Source: Kribbella pittospori (GTDB taxonomy: Bacteria > Actinomycetota > Actinomycetes > Propionibacteriales > Kribbellaceae). From it: a stretch of 64,000 nt of DNA. Location of the stretch: assembly GCF_004331465.1 (NCBI RefSeq), contig NZ_SJKB01000001.1, positions 372,001 through 436,000 on the forward strand, read 5' to 3'. The position numbers and the translations under genes were made by a program. The notes under the pieces are model-generated. The model was not told the DNA's origin, searched no databases, and saw nothing but the letters and a program-made list of their open reading frames with translations. Shown here one piece after another: positions 16,903-24,663 of the stretch (the first letter of the stretch is position 1; the number at the start of each line of letters is the position of its first letter).

Positions 16903-18763
16903 TTAGGCGGTGGTCGGATCGGGCAGATTGATGCGCTTCGGCCCCCGATACCCGGGAGCGCCAACGAGCGCGACGCCGAGCAGCGCGCTGTTGAGCACCG
17001 GCGGGAGCGTGCCGACCCGGGCGACGAGCGCGACGAGGAACTGCTCGTGCAAGCCGTTGCTATGCAGCGCCCTCATGACCGCCCTTGGCACTTCGTTGTC
17101 CTCCTTGCCGGCGGTTGGGTCAAGCTGCCCGAACTCGGCGAAGATGGCGGACGCGAGTCGAAGTTGGGCGGCGGTCGCGCCGACCAGGATGGCGCGCTCG
17201 ATTGCCATCGCGTCGGGCAGGCGGACGACTGCGTCGCACATCTCCTCGATCTCCTGCAGCTTGTCCGCAGCTGTCTTCCCTGGGTCTCCGTCGATGAGCG
17301 CGACGACTCGGTAACCGAGCTGTTTGGCCAGATTGGCAACGCGCGGGATCTGCGTCGTCCCGCCGCCGGATCCCGTGTCAGCAGAGACGAGCCGGATGCC
17401 ATGGGCAGCCAGGGGCAGTTCGGGCGCAGCACGACGACGGTCGGCTGCACTGAAGGCGGCGAGGTCATGCCGCCCCTCGCAAATCACTACCGTCGGGGTC
17501 GTGAGCGCAGGCAGGAGCTGGCCCTGGACGAGCCGGTGTACGACAGCCTCCTTGCGGTCCGCAGGCGGAGCAACCACATGCACGGCGCGGGCACCGGTAT
17601 GCCGGGTCAGACGCACGATCTCTTCGACCTCGACGGCCCGGGCGGCATCCGCGCGCCGCGTGGTCAACCAGACCTGCGCGGATCCAGCCCGGAGCGCGGG
17701 GCCAGGTGCTCTGTCGCCGGGCCATCGAGTCCTTCACCGAGGTCGTCTCCGATGATCAGCGCGCCTTGGGTTGAGGAGGCCAGGATGAGCGCCTCGGAGG
17801 CGGCCAGGACCGCCGAGGTCGTCGAGCCATGGCTACTGAGAGGCAATGGTCCGGCCTGATCGAGACCCAGGACCGGCTGTACAGCTCGGAGAAGTCCGGC
17901 GAGCGAGCCGTCCTCCGGGAGGAACTGCACGTCTAGGGCGGTCACGGCTCGGTCTCCGATCCGCCGCGCGGGACCGGTGTCGCTCAGCACCGCGTCCAGC
18001 ACCGTCGAGATCACGGGGGTCCCCGACAGTGCGCCGGCGGCCGTAACTATCTGAGTTTCCAGGGCTCGTAGTGCCGTTGTCGAAGCCTCAGGGTCATGAG
18101 CTGGCGCAGGAGACCTTCCGCGCGCAACTGCAGCGGTCGTGCGGCGTCCAGGAAGACCACCGGGATCATGAGCCGGACAGCGGTTGGCACTCGCACGTAC
18201 CTGTCCGAGGTCGGCTCGCTCAACACCGGGAAGTACACGCGGTGTTCAAGTGCGTCGGTAGCGGCGTCGTAGCTAACCCGGTATGCGAGACGCAGACCAA
18301 GAGGTGCCGAGGCAGCGGCATTCCCAGACTCATCGACGGTGCCGTCGGGCAGCAGCGGCTCGAGGGCACCGTCCACCTCCAGCTCGAGATCGACCTCCAG
18401 GTCCGCCAGCGTCACCTCTACCTCGCCGAAGTCGGCGTGCAGCACCGAGCCGTTGGACCCCTTGGTCTTGGGGAGCTCTGCAGCGGGAACCCTGGCAGGA
18501 TCCTGTTTGGTCGCGTCGGAGCCGCCCGGTTCCGCGGCCCCCGCTTTTCTCGCCTGGTTGCTCAGCTGCGAGATCTGCTGGTGGATGTCGGCGATCGACG
18601 GTTGCGATCGGGTGGAACGCGGGTCCAGGACGCGTGTGAGAGCCACCACGAGATCCGTGCGGCCCGCACGCGGCTCTCCCACCACAAGAGCATGACCCGT
18701 TCGTCGAAGATCCAGCTCGCCCCACCCGCGGAAGTTCGTCGCACGGAGCCTTGTAACGCGCAC
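16903..18763 (-). pseudogene. OLD-family ATPase/TOPRIM nuclease (GajA-like), broken by two frameshifts
   Basis: Three successive frames together encode one protein of about 620 residues. Part 1 (18763-18047; GTG start 9 bases after GGAGG) has the ATPase head RLRATNFRGWGELDL and GEPRAGRTDLV, where the Walker A lysine is arginine. Near 18090 the frame changes and continues as STTALRALETQIVTAAGAL to GALIIGDDLGEGLDG (Walker B region). Near 17690, in a GGCCCC run, it changes again to AQVWLTTRRADAARAV, then the TOPRIM core VVICEGRHD and VVALIDGDPG. The homology runs smoothly across both breaks. It is either a decayed gene or carries two sequencing errors. Operon with the GajB-like helicase. Confidence 0.8.
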
Positions 18764-18895
18764 AGACACTCCCCTCCGCGCCCACCTGGGCGCGTCGTCA
18801 ATCACTACAGGTGACCCTAGTAGGCGGTGCTTCGCATTACGAATGGCCCCACGCGGCGGGAGTGAAGAACCTATCGCCTCAGGCCATGTGACGCG

Positions 18896-18955
18896 TGACC
18901 TGCGCATTTGTTCGGTACCCCGGCAGGATTCGAACCCCGCGACCCACGGTTTAGA
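18896..18955 (-). repeat. att-like site B: TGACCTGCG flank plus degenerate tRNA 3' half
   Basis: TGACCTGCG (18896-18904), CA, TTTG, then a decayed tRNA 3' part: GGATTCGAACC with a damaged T-stem, CGCGACCCA and a TTTA anticodon-loop end. Aligned with site C (23363), identity runs from the flank through the T-arm to the anticodon loop and then stops. The 5' half of the tRNA is missing. It separates the Gabija-like locus from the membrane NACHT gene. Confidence 0.65.
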
Positions 18956-19035
18956 GCATTATCCCAACCTCTCCGCCTGGTGAACTCGGAGAGCGCAGGC
19001 TTGCAGAGTCATCGATTTTCTGCGAGGGCGGTGCC

Positions 19036-21276
19036 TCACGATTCGGGAGAGGTGTTAACTGCGGCGAGTGGCGAACTAGCCACCGCAGTGTTGCTCTCAG
19101 CGTCCTTCAGGCTCGCATCCGTTAGATACAACTGTAGCTCGCGGTGCCGGAACTGCGTCGCTGTACCAGCTAGGCGCACCAATCCAGCAGTGTAGGCCCA
19201 GTCCAAGAAGCGCCCTGGTCGCCAGGGAAGCTGTCGTCTCGAAGCTTGCAGCAGAATGGTAATGCCGTAGAAGAGTGACCAACATCGGAATGCTCCGATG
19301 GCAAGCACGGTGATCAGCGAGATTGGTATGCCAAATATGATCGCCATGAGGAGTCCGACGATGCTGTTGAACAACAATCTGTTCGGCTCTCCCAAGATCA
19401 GGAATGAGGAGAGACCGATAGTGAATCCGAGAACTCCGCCGATTGCTATTGCGAGGCGGACAGTGCTGCGCAAGGACTCAGCCACAGGTTCACTCGGTCG
19501 CAGTACGGCGTGACGCGCGGTTGAAAGCGACAATATCGCGATGCTCATGCCGAACAACAGACCGCCGCCGACACCAAACGCGATGTCACTTACTACCGGG
19601 CGTTCTGGAACCCAGCCGAAGCGAGCCGCGAAGGCTCCGACGATGGCGACCGCCGTGCCGCTAGCCAAACCGATTCCGAGATCTCGCAGAAATTTACGCC
19701 TGCCAGGTCTCTTCTTGATCCTCGAGAAGTCGATATGAATCAACGGAGATGATTTGGCAGAATAGGCATTCGCAAATAGGAATAGCGTGCCAATAAACAT
19801 CGCAGTAAGGACGATCCAGTCGCCCCATAGCGGGCCACCGCTGTCCTTGTCAGTGAAAAGCCAGATCGTGGCCGCCGCCGTGGGCACGGCTAGAAAGCTC
19901 GCCGCGAGACCTGACGCGATTACACGAATCCAAAAATTCATAGGCGCGCCGGTCGATCGCCATAGCTCGTGGAGATGCAGGTCGGTGGTCGAGTAGCCCA
20001 TGCGGCCAGCTCGCGCCAAATGGTTCGCGAGGCCCCGAAGCCAGCGCTCGACCTGTTTCGACTCGTACGGTTCGTCCTCTAACCCGGCAGTTATGGCGGG
20101 CACGAGTTGTGCGAATAGATGTTGATTGAGCGTCGGTGCATCGAGGTCGCACAGTTCGGATGGCGACGAGTTGTGACTCCTGTAAACAGTTACAGCGAGG
20201 TATAGGTGGAGGGGTGAGGTCAAACAATTGGCAAGCCTGCCGTTCGGGTGATCGCGCAAAGTCGAGGCAACCCGACGCCAGCGCCGCTGAAGGTTGTCTG
20301 GCTGCCTTGCGTCAGGAAATCGATGAGCGAGCCAGTAAATCACCTGGGGGACGCTGAGTGGCAGCAAAACGATGGCAGTCGCATCTTGCAGAGATTGCGA
20401 GGAATCAAGGGTCGGTGCGCTGAGTTGCTCGAAGCGTCCAGTGCGGCAGGTTATGACGACGCGTGTTGGTGTAGTTCCAACCGGTAGATTCAACGCCCTC
20501 AGGATTCCTTGGGCTCGTTGGAACGTGTTCGTGTCGTCGGGATCCATCTCGTCTAAACCGTCGAGAATGGGTAGGATCCAACCATCAGTTAGCATCTTCG
20601 TCGAGACATCTCGCGGCAGTCCGTGAACGTCGAAGAGATGTGCGACGATCCAGTTTTCAAAGTCGCGGCGAATTTCGGTTGCACGCGTTGACTTTGTCAT
20701 GAATGCTGGAAGACTGAGGCGGATCGGAACAATGACGCGCTCCACTGAGTTGTCTAGAGTCGCGGCAGCAATGTCGAGCAACAGGCGTATGGCGAGCACA
20801 GTCTTTCCGGACCCAGCTTGTCCGAGGATAACTAGACGACCCCTCTCCAGGCCCTCATAGTAGGAGTGAATTGTTTCGAGCGAGCCAACTTGCGCGCCGC
20901 GGTCGGTCCGCCAGGTGATGAGGGCCGCGTGCTGTTGGTTGAAACTGAGATTCGCTGGTCTTGGCTCACCTGTATCACCTAGAAGCTGAGCCAAGGTGCG
21001 GGCCTCTGCTGTGGCAACGTCACGTAGGAGTGATCGCGCGTGACCAGCGAGGATCTCGGGGGTGCTGCGATATGGCCGCGAGCGAATGCCGATAACAGCG
21101 ATAGCTGTACCAATTGCAGTAAGAGGAAACGCGAGCACATTTGCGATGCCAGCGCCGTCATTTCGATCAGTCTTGGTCAGCAACCAAACAGTTATCCAGA
21201 CTAGCCCGACCGCCAAGATGAACGTGCCGAAGGTAGTGAGTATTCTTGAGCGGCGCGACCAGTATCGCTTGTTCAC
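19036..21276 (-). CDS. Membrane-anchored NACHT-domain NTPase
   Basis: 746 residues from GTG 21276. Two N-terminal membrane segments (about 12-33 and 44-64) are followed by the NACHT domain: Walker A GQAGSGKT at 152-159, Walker B ILPILDGLDEMD at 234-245, and VVITCRTGRF near 275. After a helical region come six or seven more membrane segments (about 450-710), then LDWAYTAGLVRL and FRHRELQLYL, a C-terminal signature I associate with actinobacterial NACHT proteins. This layout suggests a membrane effector that could act on membrane integrity when the NTPase is triggered; that is inference. Low GC relative to neighbours indicates transfer. Confidence 0.85.
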   Translation of the reverse strand: MNKRYWSRRSRILTTFGTFILAVGLVWITVWLLTKTDRNDGAGIANVLAFPLTAIGTAIAVIGIRSRPYRSTPEILAGHARSLLRDVATAEARTLAQLLGDTGEPRPANLSFNQQHAALITWRTDRGAQVGSLETIHSYYEGLERGRLVILGQAGSGKTVLAIRLLLDIAAATLDNSVERVIVPIRLSLPAFMTKSTRATEIRRDFENWIVAHLFDVHGLPRDVSTKMLTDGWILPILDGLDEMDPDDTNTFQRAQGILRALNLPVGTTPTRVVITCRTGRFEQLSAPTLDSSQSLQDATAIVLLPLSVPQVIYWLAHRFPDARQPDNLQRRWRRVASTLRDHPNGRLANCLTSPLHLYLAVTVYRSHNSSPSELCDLDAPTLNQHLFAQLVPAITAGLEDEPYESKQVERWLRGLANHLARAGRMGYSTTDLHLHELWRSTGAPMNFWIRVIASGLAASFLAVPTAAATIWLFTDKDSGGPLWGDWIVLTAMFIGTLFLFANAYSAKSSPLIHIDFSRIKKRPGRRKFLRDLGIGLASGTAVAIVGAFAARFGWVPERPVVSDIAFGVGGGLLFGMSIAILSLSTARHAVLRPSEPVAESLRSTVRLAIAIGGVLGFTIGLSSFLILGEPNRLLFNSIVGLLMAIIFGIPISLITVLAIGAFRCWSLFYGITILLQASRRQLPWRPGRFLDWAYTAGLVRLAGTATQFRHRELQLYLTDASLKDAESNTAVASSPLAAVNTSPES

Positions 21277-21627
21277 TCGGTTGCCTCGCTCGCTCGCTGC
21301 AAAGTGGGCCTCGACGCTGCTCCGGGCGCATGGCCGCGGTTGGTCGATGATGTGTCGCCAAACAACCTGCTCGTCCCCCCAGACGCCCGCTCAAGAATAT
21401 TGAGGGCCAAGTCAACCGCCTGTCACTGTCAGTTTGCAAGGCCTGCGCAGGGCGCTCTTGTCAGAGCTGAGTCTTGAGGCCGTGCAGTCGCGCCTACCAC
21501 GTGGGTCAGGCCATCGGATGGGCAGGCGACTCGAGCGGTAAGGCACGCGGTCCCCGTGCTCCATAGCTCAGAGGTAGGGCAGTGCGATTTGCTAATCCGA
21601 GCGTCGACAGGCTGAACGCTAGAGGGT
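21277..21627. other. Intergenic stretch containing a tRNA-like remnant
   Basis: No protein gene is evident. At 21556-21645, plus strand, a degenerate tRNA-like sequence is visible (listed separately). Confidence 0.5.
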
Positions 21628-21645
21628 TCAGCTCCGCGACGCACT
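21556..21645 (+). other. Degenerate tRNA-like sequence with GCT anticodon loop
   Basis: It reads GTGCTCC, AT, AGCTCAGAGGTAGGGCA (a plausible D-arm), ATTTGCTAATCCG (an anticodon-loop-like segment with GCT), a long variable-like region and AGAGGGTTCAGCTCC in place of the T-arm. The T-stem and the acceptor pair poorly. It overlaps the end of the integrase gene. It may be a decayed element-borne tRNA-Ser, or chance. Confidence 0.25.
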
Positions 21646-23277
21646 GGGCGATCTGAGCTCAGTGACGGACGCGATTGATGGGTTGTCACTGCCCGCGACG
21701 GTCGCGCGTTTCCCACGTGAGGCTGTGACGTGGCCCGCCGCAATCAAGAGCGCGACAGCGCGGTGGGCCGTGCTCGGAGCCACTCCGTAGCGGGCCGCCA
21801 GGGACTTCTCGGATGGCAATGCATCTCCCGGTGCGAGGACGCCAGAATCGATGGCGCCTCGGAGGTCGGCGGCGATCCGCTGATACGGCCCGAGCTCCTC
21901 AATGGCGGGACTCGGTAGTTCGACGACCGACTTGGCCTCGTCCTTGGGCGACGACTTCGGCCGCGGCATCCTGACCGGGGTTGAGCCTGCGGCCTGCTGT
22001 TCTGCTTCTGACCACCAAGCCGTGTAGACCCGAAGGGTGGTGGTGCCGCCCCCTGAGTGGCCGAGGCGTCCGGCGGCAGCGCGTACGTTGTAGCCGGCGT
22101 TGATCAGCTCGGTTGCGTTGTAGTGGCGCTGATTCTTGAGGGACGTGTGAATTTCGAGGCGGTGGGCGAGCCGAGCAAATCGCTTGCTGACCGTGTCTGG
22201 GTGGTGGGGAACGCTTCCATCGGGGACGGGGGAGTAGATGAAGCCGTTGGGATCAAACTTGACGCCAGCGCTGGCTGCGCGGCGCCGCGCAGCCGCTTCT
22301 TGCTCGTCCAGAACTGCGTCGTCTTCAGGCTCAAGAACGACCCGGCGGTGCTGATGTGTCTTGGTGTCTTTCTCTTCCAGCGCCCCGTTGTCGTTGACGA
22401 AGATGGAACGCTCGATCTTGAGGACTGACTTCGCATCCTTCCGACGTACTCGATCTGTGAAGCGCAGCGCGCACATCTCTCCACGTCGACTTCCGGTGAT
22501 GGTTTTCGTCGACAGGAACCGGCCCCAGTCTTCGTCCTCTTCGAACGCGGCGTTGATTAGTTGGCCAACCTCGTCGACGGTTGGCGGCTGAGGATTCGGA
22601 GTTGGGAGCCCTGGCTTGTCCGCGTGCTCGGCCGGATTGACGGAGATCCAGGTCCACACGACGGCACGGTCCAGCCCACCGCTTAGGATCCAGTGAATCT
22701 GCCGGACTGTCGAGTCGGCCAATCCCTTGCAGACATGAGGCTTGCACATCCGGCGGCATCGTCGGCAACCTTCGGGGTTGTTGCGAGGGCACCGGTTGCC
22801 CACGTGCTCGTCACACTGGTGCGGCTTGGTCGTTCGGTGCTCGATGTCCTTCTTGCGGCCTGTGCAGTGAATGCGGCACCTACGCAGCTCGGCATAGAAG
22901 GTGTCGAGGGTCTCGACGTCGAGCCTCGCTAGCTGGGCCGATCCGAGTAGCGGCTTGATATGCGTCTCGTACTTCGAGCGGTAGCCGCGGATAGTCTGCG
23001 GGTCGGCATCAAGCACCGAGAAGTACTTCGTCATCATCTGGTCGACGGTCGCCCGCGTCTTCGGATTCCGCTTCTCGTCCACTTGGCTGAGAAGCCGGGT
23101 CCTCACCTTCTCTGCATCCTTCTCCTGGTGCGGCCCTGGCGGAACGACCTCGTCCAGATAGAGGTCCTTCTTCCTCACTGGGTCCACGCCGGCGTACACG
23201 CGGACCTGCAGCGATCCCGACTTGAGTCTCCGAATCGAGCCGCGCGGCCTCGTCGGCTTCCGGGGTTCTTGGGCCAC
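21628..23277 (-). CDS. Tyrosine integrase with a C-terminal GntR-type helix-turn-helix
   Basis: 549 residues from GTG 23277. An arm-binding and core-binding region spans about residues 1-215, with an unusually cysteine- and histidine-rich insert between about 135 and 180. The catalytic domain has the first arginine in GSRRGEMCALRF, the box LKNQRHYNATEL in which the usual HxxR histidine is lysine, GRLGHSGGGTTT, and the nucleophile in LRVYTAWW. From about residue 455 a winged helix of GntR type follows: GPYQRIAADLRGAIDSG, LPSEKSLAARYGVAPSTAHR. The gene lies 105 bp from the tRNA it presumably targets. The HTH suggests it also regulates its own expression. Confidence 0.92.
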   Translation of the reverse strand: MAQEPRKPTRPRGSIRRLKSGSLQVRVYAGVDPVRKKDLYLDEVVPPGPHQEKDAEKVRTRLLSQVDEKRNPKTRATVDQMMTKYFSVLDADPQTIRGYRSKYETHIKPLLGSAQLARLDVETLDTFYAELRRCRIHCTGRKKDIEHRTTKPHQCDEHVGNRCPRNNPEGCRRCRRMCKPHVCKGLADSTVRQIHWILSGGLDRAVVWTWISVNPAEHADKPGLPTPNPQPPTVDEVGQLINAAFEEDEDWGRFLSTKTITGSRRGEMCALRFTDRVRRKDAKSVLKIERSIFVNDNGALEEKDTKTHQHRRVVLEPEDDAVLDEQEAAARRRAASAGVKFDPNGFIYSPVPDGSVPHHPDTVSKRFARLAHRLEIHTSLKNQRHYNATELINAGYNVRAAAGRLGHSGGGTTTLRVYTAWWSEAEQQAAGSTPVRMPRPKSSPKDEAKSVVELPSPAIEELGPYQRIAADLRGAIDSGVLAPGDALPSEKSLAARYGVAPSTAHRAVALLIAAGHVTASRGKRATVAGSDNPSIASVTELRSPSASRS

Positions 23278-23299
23278 ACACTGACGGTAACACGCGCTT

Positions 23300-23319
23300 C
23301 ATGGCACGAACCATGGCAC
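23300..23319 (-). promoter_or_regulatory. Repeated CATGGCAC motif upstream of the integrase
   Basis: CATGGCAC occurs at 23300-23307 and 23312-23319, and the first copy with the start of the second forms the inverted repeat CATGG-N6-CCATG. It lies within 25 bp upstream of the integrase start codon, so a DNA-binding protein there would control integrase transcription. The GntR-type domain on the integrase is a candidate. Confidence 0.45.
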
Positions 23320-23336
23320 AGGAGCCCTGGCGGGGG

Positions 23337-23369
23337 CAGGTCAGAGATCCTAGTTCTGCCTCTGACCTG
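23337..23369. repeat. Perfect 10-bp inverted repeat beside the integrase att site
   Basis: CAGGTCAGAG (23337-23346) and CTCTGACCTG (23360-23369) pair perfectly around 13 bases. The right arm contains the start of the TGACCTGCG flank shared by all three att-like sites. It could be paired integrase binding sites at the attachment site, or a terminator. Confidence 0.6.
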
Positions 23370-23421
23370 CGCGTTTGTGAGGTAGGGCGGGCGGGACTCG
23401 AACCCGCGACCCAGGGATTAT
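23363..23421 (-). repeat. att-like site C: TGACCTGCG flank joined to the intact tRNA 3' end
   Basis: TGACCTGCG (23363-23371), CG, TTTG, then the 3' end of the complete tRNA up to its anticodon loop. It is the chromosomal-side reference for sites A and B: here the tRNA continues into an intact 5' half. The integrase gene lies on the flank side. Confidence 0.7.
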
Positions 23422-23456
23422 GAGTCCCCTGCTCTAACCAGCTGAGCTACCGCCCC
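23383..23456 (-). tRNA. tRNA with CAT anticodon (Met elongator or Ile2)
   Basis: 74 nt with all arms pairing. Acceptor GGGGCGG pairs with CCGCCCT (one G-T pair), D-arm GCTC...GAGC, anticodon stem GGGGA/TCCCT with loop CTCATAA, T-arm GCGGG TTCGAGT CCCGC. The discriminator is A and CCA is not encoded; the next bases are CCT. Whether it is elongator Met or lysidine-modified Ile cannot be decided from sequence alone. Its 3' end is the presumed integration target of the adjacent integrase. Confidence 0.92.
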
Positions 23457-23583
23457 GTGCGAGGCAGATGGTATCTGGTGGGTGTGGGGGAGTGGGGAAA
23501 CCAGGGGTGCGTCAGGGGTTTGACTGAGGGGTGGGTGGGGCGGACCAGGCATGATGGAGGCAGGTCCGACGAAGGGAACACCG

Positions 23584-23721
23584 ATGGGCTGGTTCATTTT
23601 CCTCGTGCTCGTAGTGGGCGCGATCGCGGCGTACAAGTATCGGGTGCCGCTGCTGGCCAAGTTGACCGGTCAGCCGCAGGACCGGATCCAGCGCGCCATC
23701 GACCGCAAGAAGGGCAAATAA
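23584..23721 (+). CDS. Very short membrane protein
   Basis: 45 residues from ATG 23584, with AAGGGAA about 8 bases upstream. One N-terminal membrane segment (FIFLVLVVGAIAAY) is followed by a basic amphipathic tail ending RKKGK. The gene stands between two tRNA genes and is followed 30 bp later by a hairpin with a 9-bp stem. The clear ribosome binding site, the sensible composition and the terminator support a real gene. No function is known to me. Confidence 0.65.
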   Translation: MGWFIFLVLVVGAIAAYKYRVPLLAKLTGQPQDRIQRAIDRKKGK

Positions 23722-23751
23722 CGCTGACTCCTGAGGTGTAGCTCCCGCCGG

Positions 23752-23779
23752 TCCTGCCGCGGCCCAGGTTGCGGCAGGA
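23752..23779 (+). terminator. Hairpin after the 45-residue gene
   Basis: TCCTGCCGC (23752-23760) pairs with GCGGCAGGA (23771-23779) around a 10-base loop. There is no T-run. The position 30 bp after the stop suggests termination. Confidence 0.5.
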
Positions 23780-23850
23780 GTGGTGGCATGCGTACGGCGG
23801 GGCAGCCACGCGGGCGCTAGGGCCCTGCCGAGAGGCCTGACGGCGGACAT

Positions 23851-23880
23851 GAAAGAAGCCGGCTCCGAAGGAGGCCGGCT
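23851..23880 (-). terminator. Intrinsic terminator of tRNA-Asn
   Basis: On the minus strand: AGCCGGCCTCC, TTCG tetraloop, GAGCCGGCT, then TTCTTTC. Strong stem with a stabilising tetraloop and a T-rich tail, starting 10 bp after the tRNA-Asn 3' end. Confidence 0.8.
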
Positions 23881-23889
23881 GGGGTGTTG

Positions 23890-23962
23890 CTCCCGCGACT
23901 GGACTCGAACCAGTAACCTGCCGGTTAACAGCCGGCTGCTCTGCCAATTGAGCTACGCGGGA
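23890..23962 (-). tRNA. tRNA-Asn (GTT)
   Basis: 73 nt: acceptor TCCCGCG pairs with CGCGGGA, D-arm GCTC...GAGC, anticodon stem CCGGC/GCCGG with loop TGTTAAC (anticodon GTT), T-arm ACTGG TTCGAGT CCAGT, discriminator G. CCA is not encoded. Confidence 0.95.
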
Positions 23963-24065
23963 TCGGGATGGAACCTGTCCCCGAACCCCGAGGACCTGAG
24001 TAGGTTAGCAGGACGGGGCCGAACTACAAAAACGGGATTCGGCCTGCCCGGGCTTGCCTTCTGGG

Positions 24066-24605
24066 TCAGATTCCGAACTCCTCCCGGACCGACTTGAGGG
24101 CCGCTTCGGCCGCATCCAGTACGCCGGGTTGGTCCGGCTCCAAGCCCTTGTCCAGAACGAAGTTCCAGGCGACCGGTGCGTCGGTGGTGGCCGGGTTCCG
24201 GCGTCCGATGATGCGTACGCCGCGCTTGCCGACCAGGGGGACGTGGCGCTGGATCACGATGCTCGCGTCGACCCGTTCGCGGAGCAATTGGCCGAAGCGG
24301 CCCGGGTCCTCGACGGGGAGGTCGGTGGCGCGCAGCGGCGTACCGAAGGCGGTGGTCTCGAAGACATGCAGGACCGACGCGTCGGAGTCCCAGCCGGCGC
24401 GCTCGATCTTCTCCCAGCCGACGCGACGGAGGGACTCCGGCGAGTCGGTCGGCAGGTAGACGGCCGCGCGCGTCCCCGCGACCCACTTGCCGTTGGTCAG
24501 GCGGACGGCGGCCAGGATGTCTTCCTTGCCGCCAGGCGAGTGCCGGGACGCGATGGTCACCGCCTCGGTCAGCTCACTGGGCCAGGAACTACGCCTGAGT
24601 CTCAC
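24066..24605 (-). CDS. Conserved actinobacterial protein of unknown function
   Basis: 179 residues from GTG 24605; the frame is open further upstream, but that part is an antisense shadow of the sigma factor gene. It carries WVAGTRAAVYLPTD, ERVDASIVIQRHVPLVGKRG and VRIIGRRNP, motifs of an uncharacterised actinobacterial family often found near tRNA genes. It is predicted to be a soluble beta-rich protein; there is no signal peptide. The sigma factor gene lies 58 bp upstream on the same strand. No function is assigned. Confidence 0.8.
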   Translation of the reverse strand: MRLRRSSWPSELTEAVTIASRHSPGGKEDILAAVRLTNGKWVAGTRAAVYLPTDSPESLRRVGWEKIERAGWDSDASVLHVFETTAFGTPLRATDLPVEDPGRFGQLLRERVDASIVIQRHVPLVGKRGVRIIGRRNPATTDAPVAWNFVLDKGLEPDQPGVLDAAEAALKSVREEFGI

Positions 24606-24663
24606 CTGCTCATCATCCCAGCCGCCACCAACCCAGCCCGCACCGCCCAGGTCTCCGCAGCGT

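Larger units (their letters stand above)
18896..23383. mobile_element. Candidate integrative element bounded by att-like sites B and C
   Basis: This 4.5-kb piece lies between two tRNA-3'-end repeats in the same orientation. It contains the membrane NACHT gene and the tyrosine integrase next to the intact tRNA, the usual position for an integrase at its own attachment site. Base composition is visibly lower in GC than the chromosome beyond 23.4 kb. Site B is a degraded match, so exact ends are an inference. It may be one module of a larger stack that continues past the left window edge. Confidence 0.5.
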
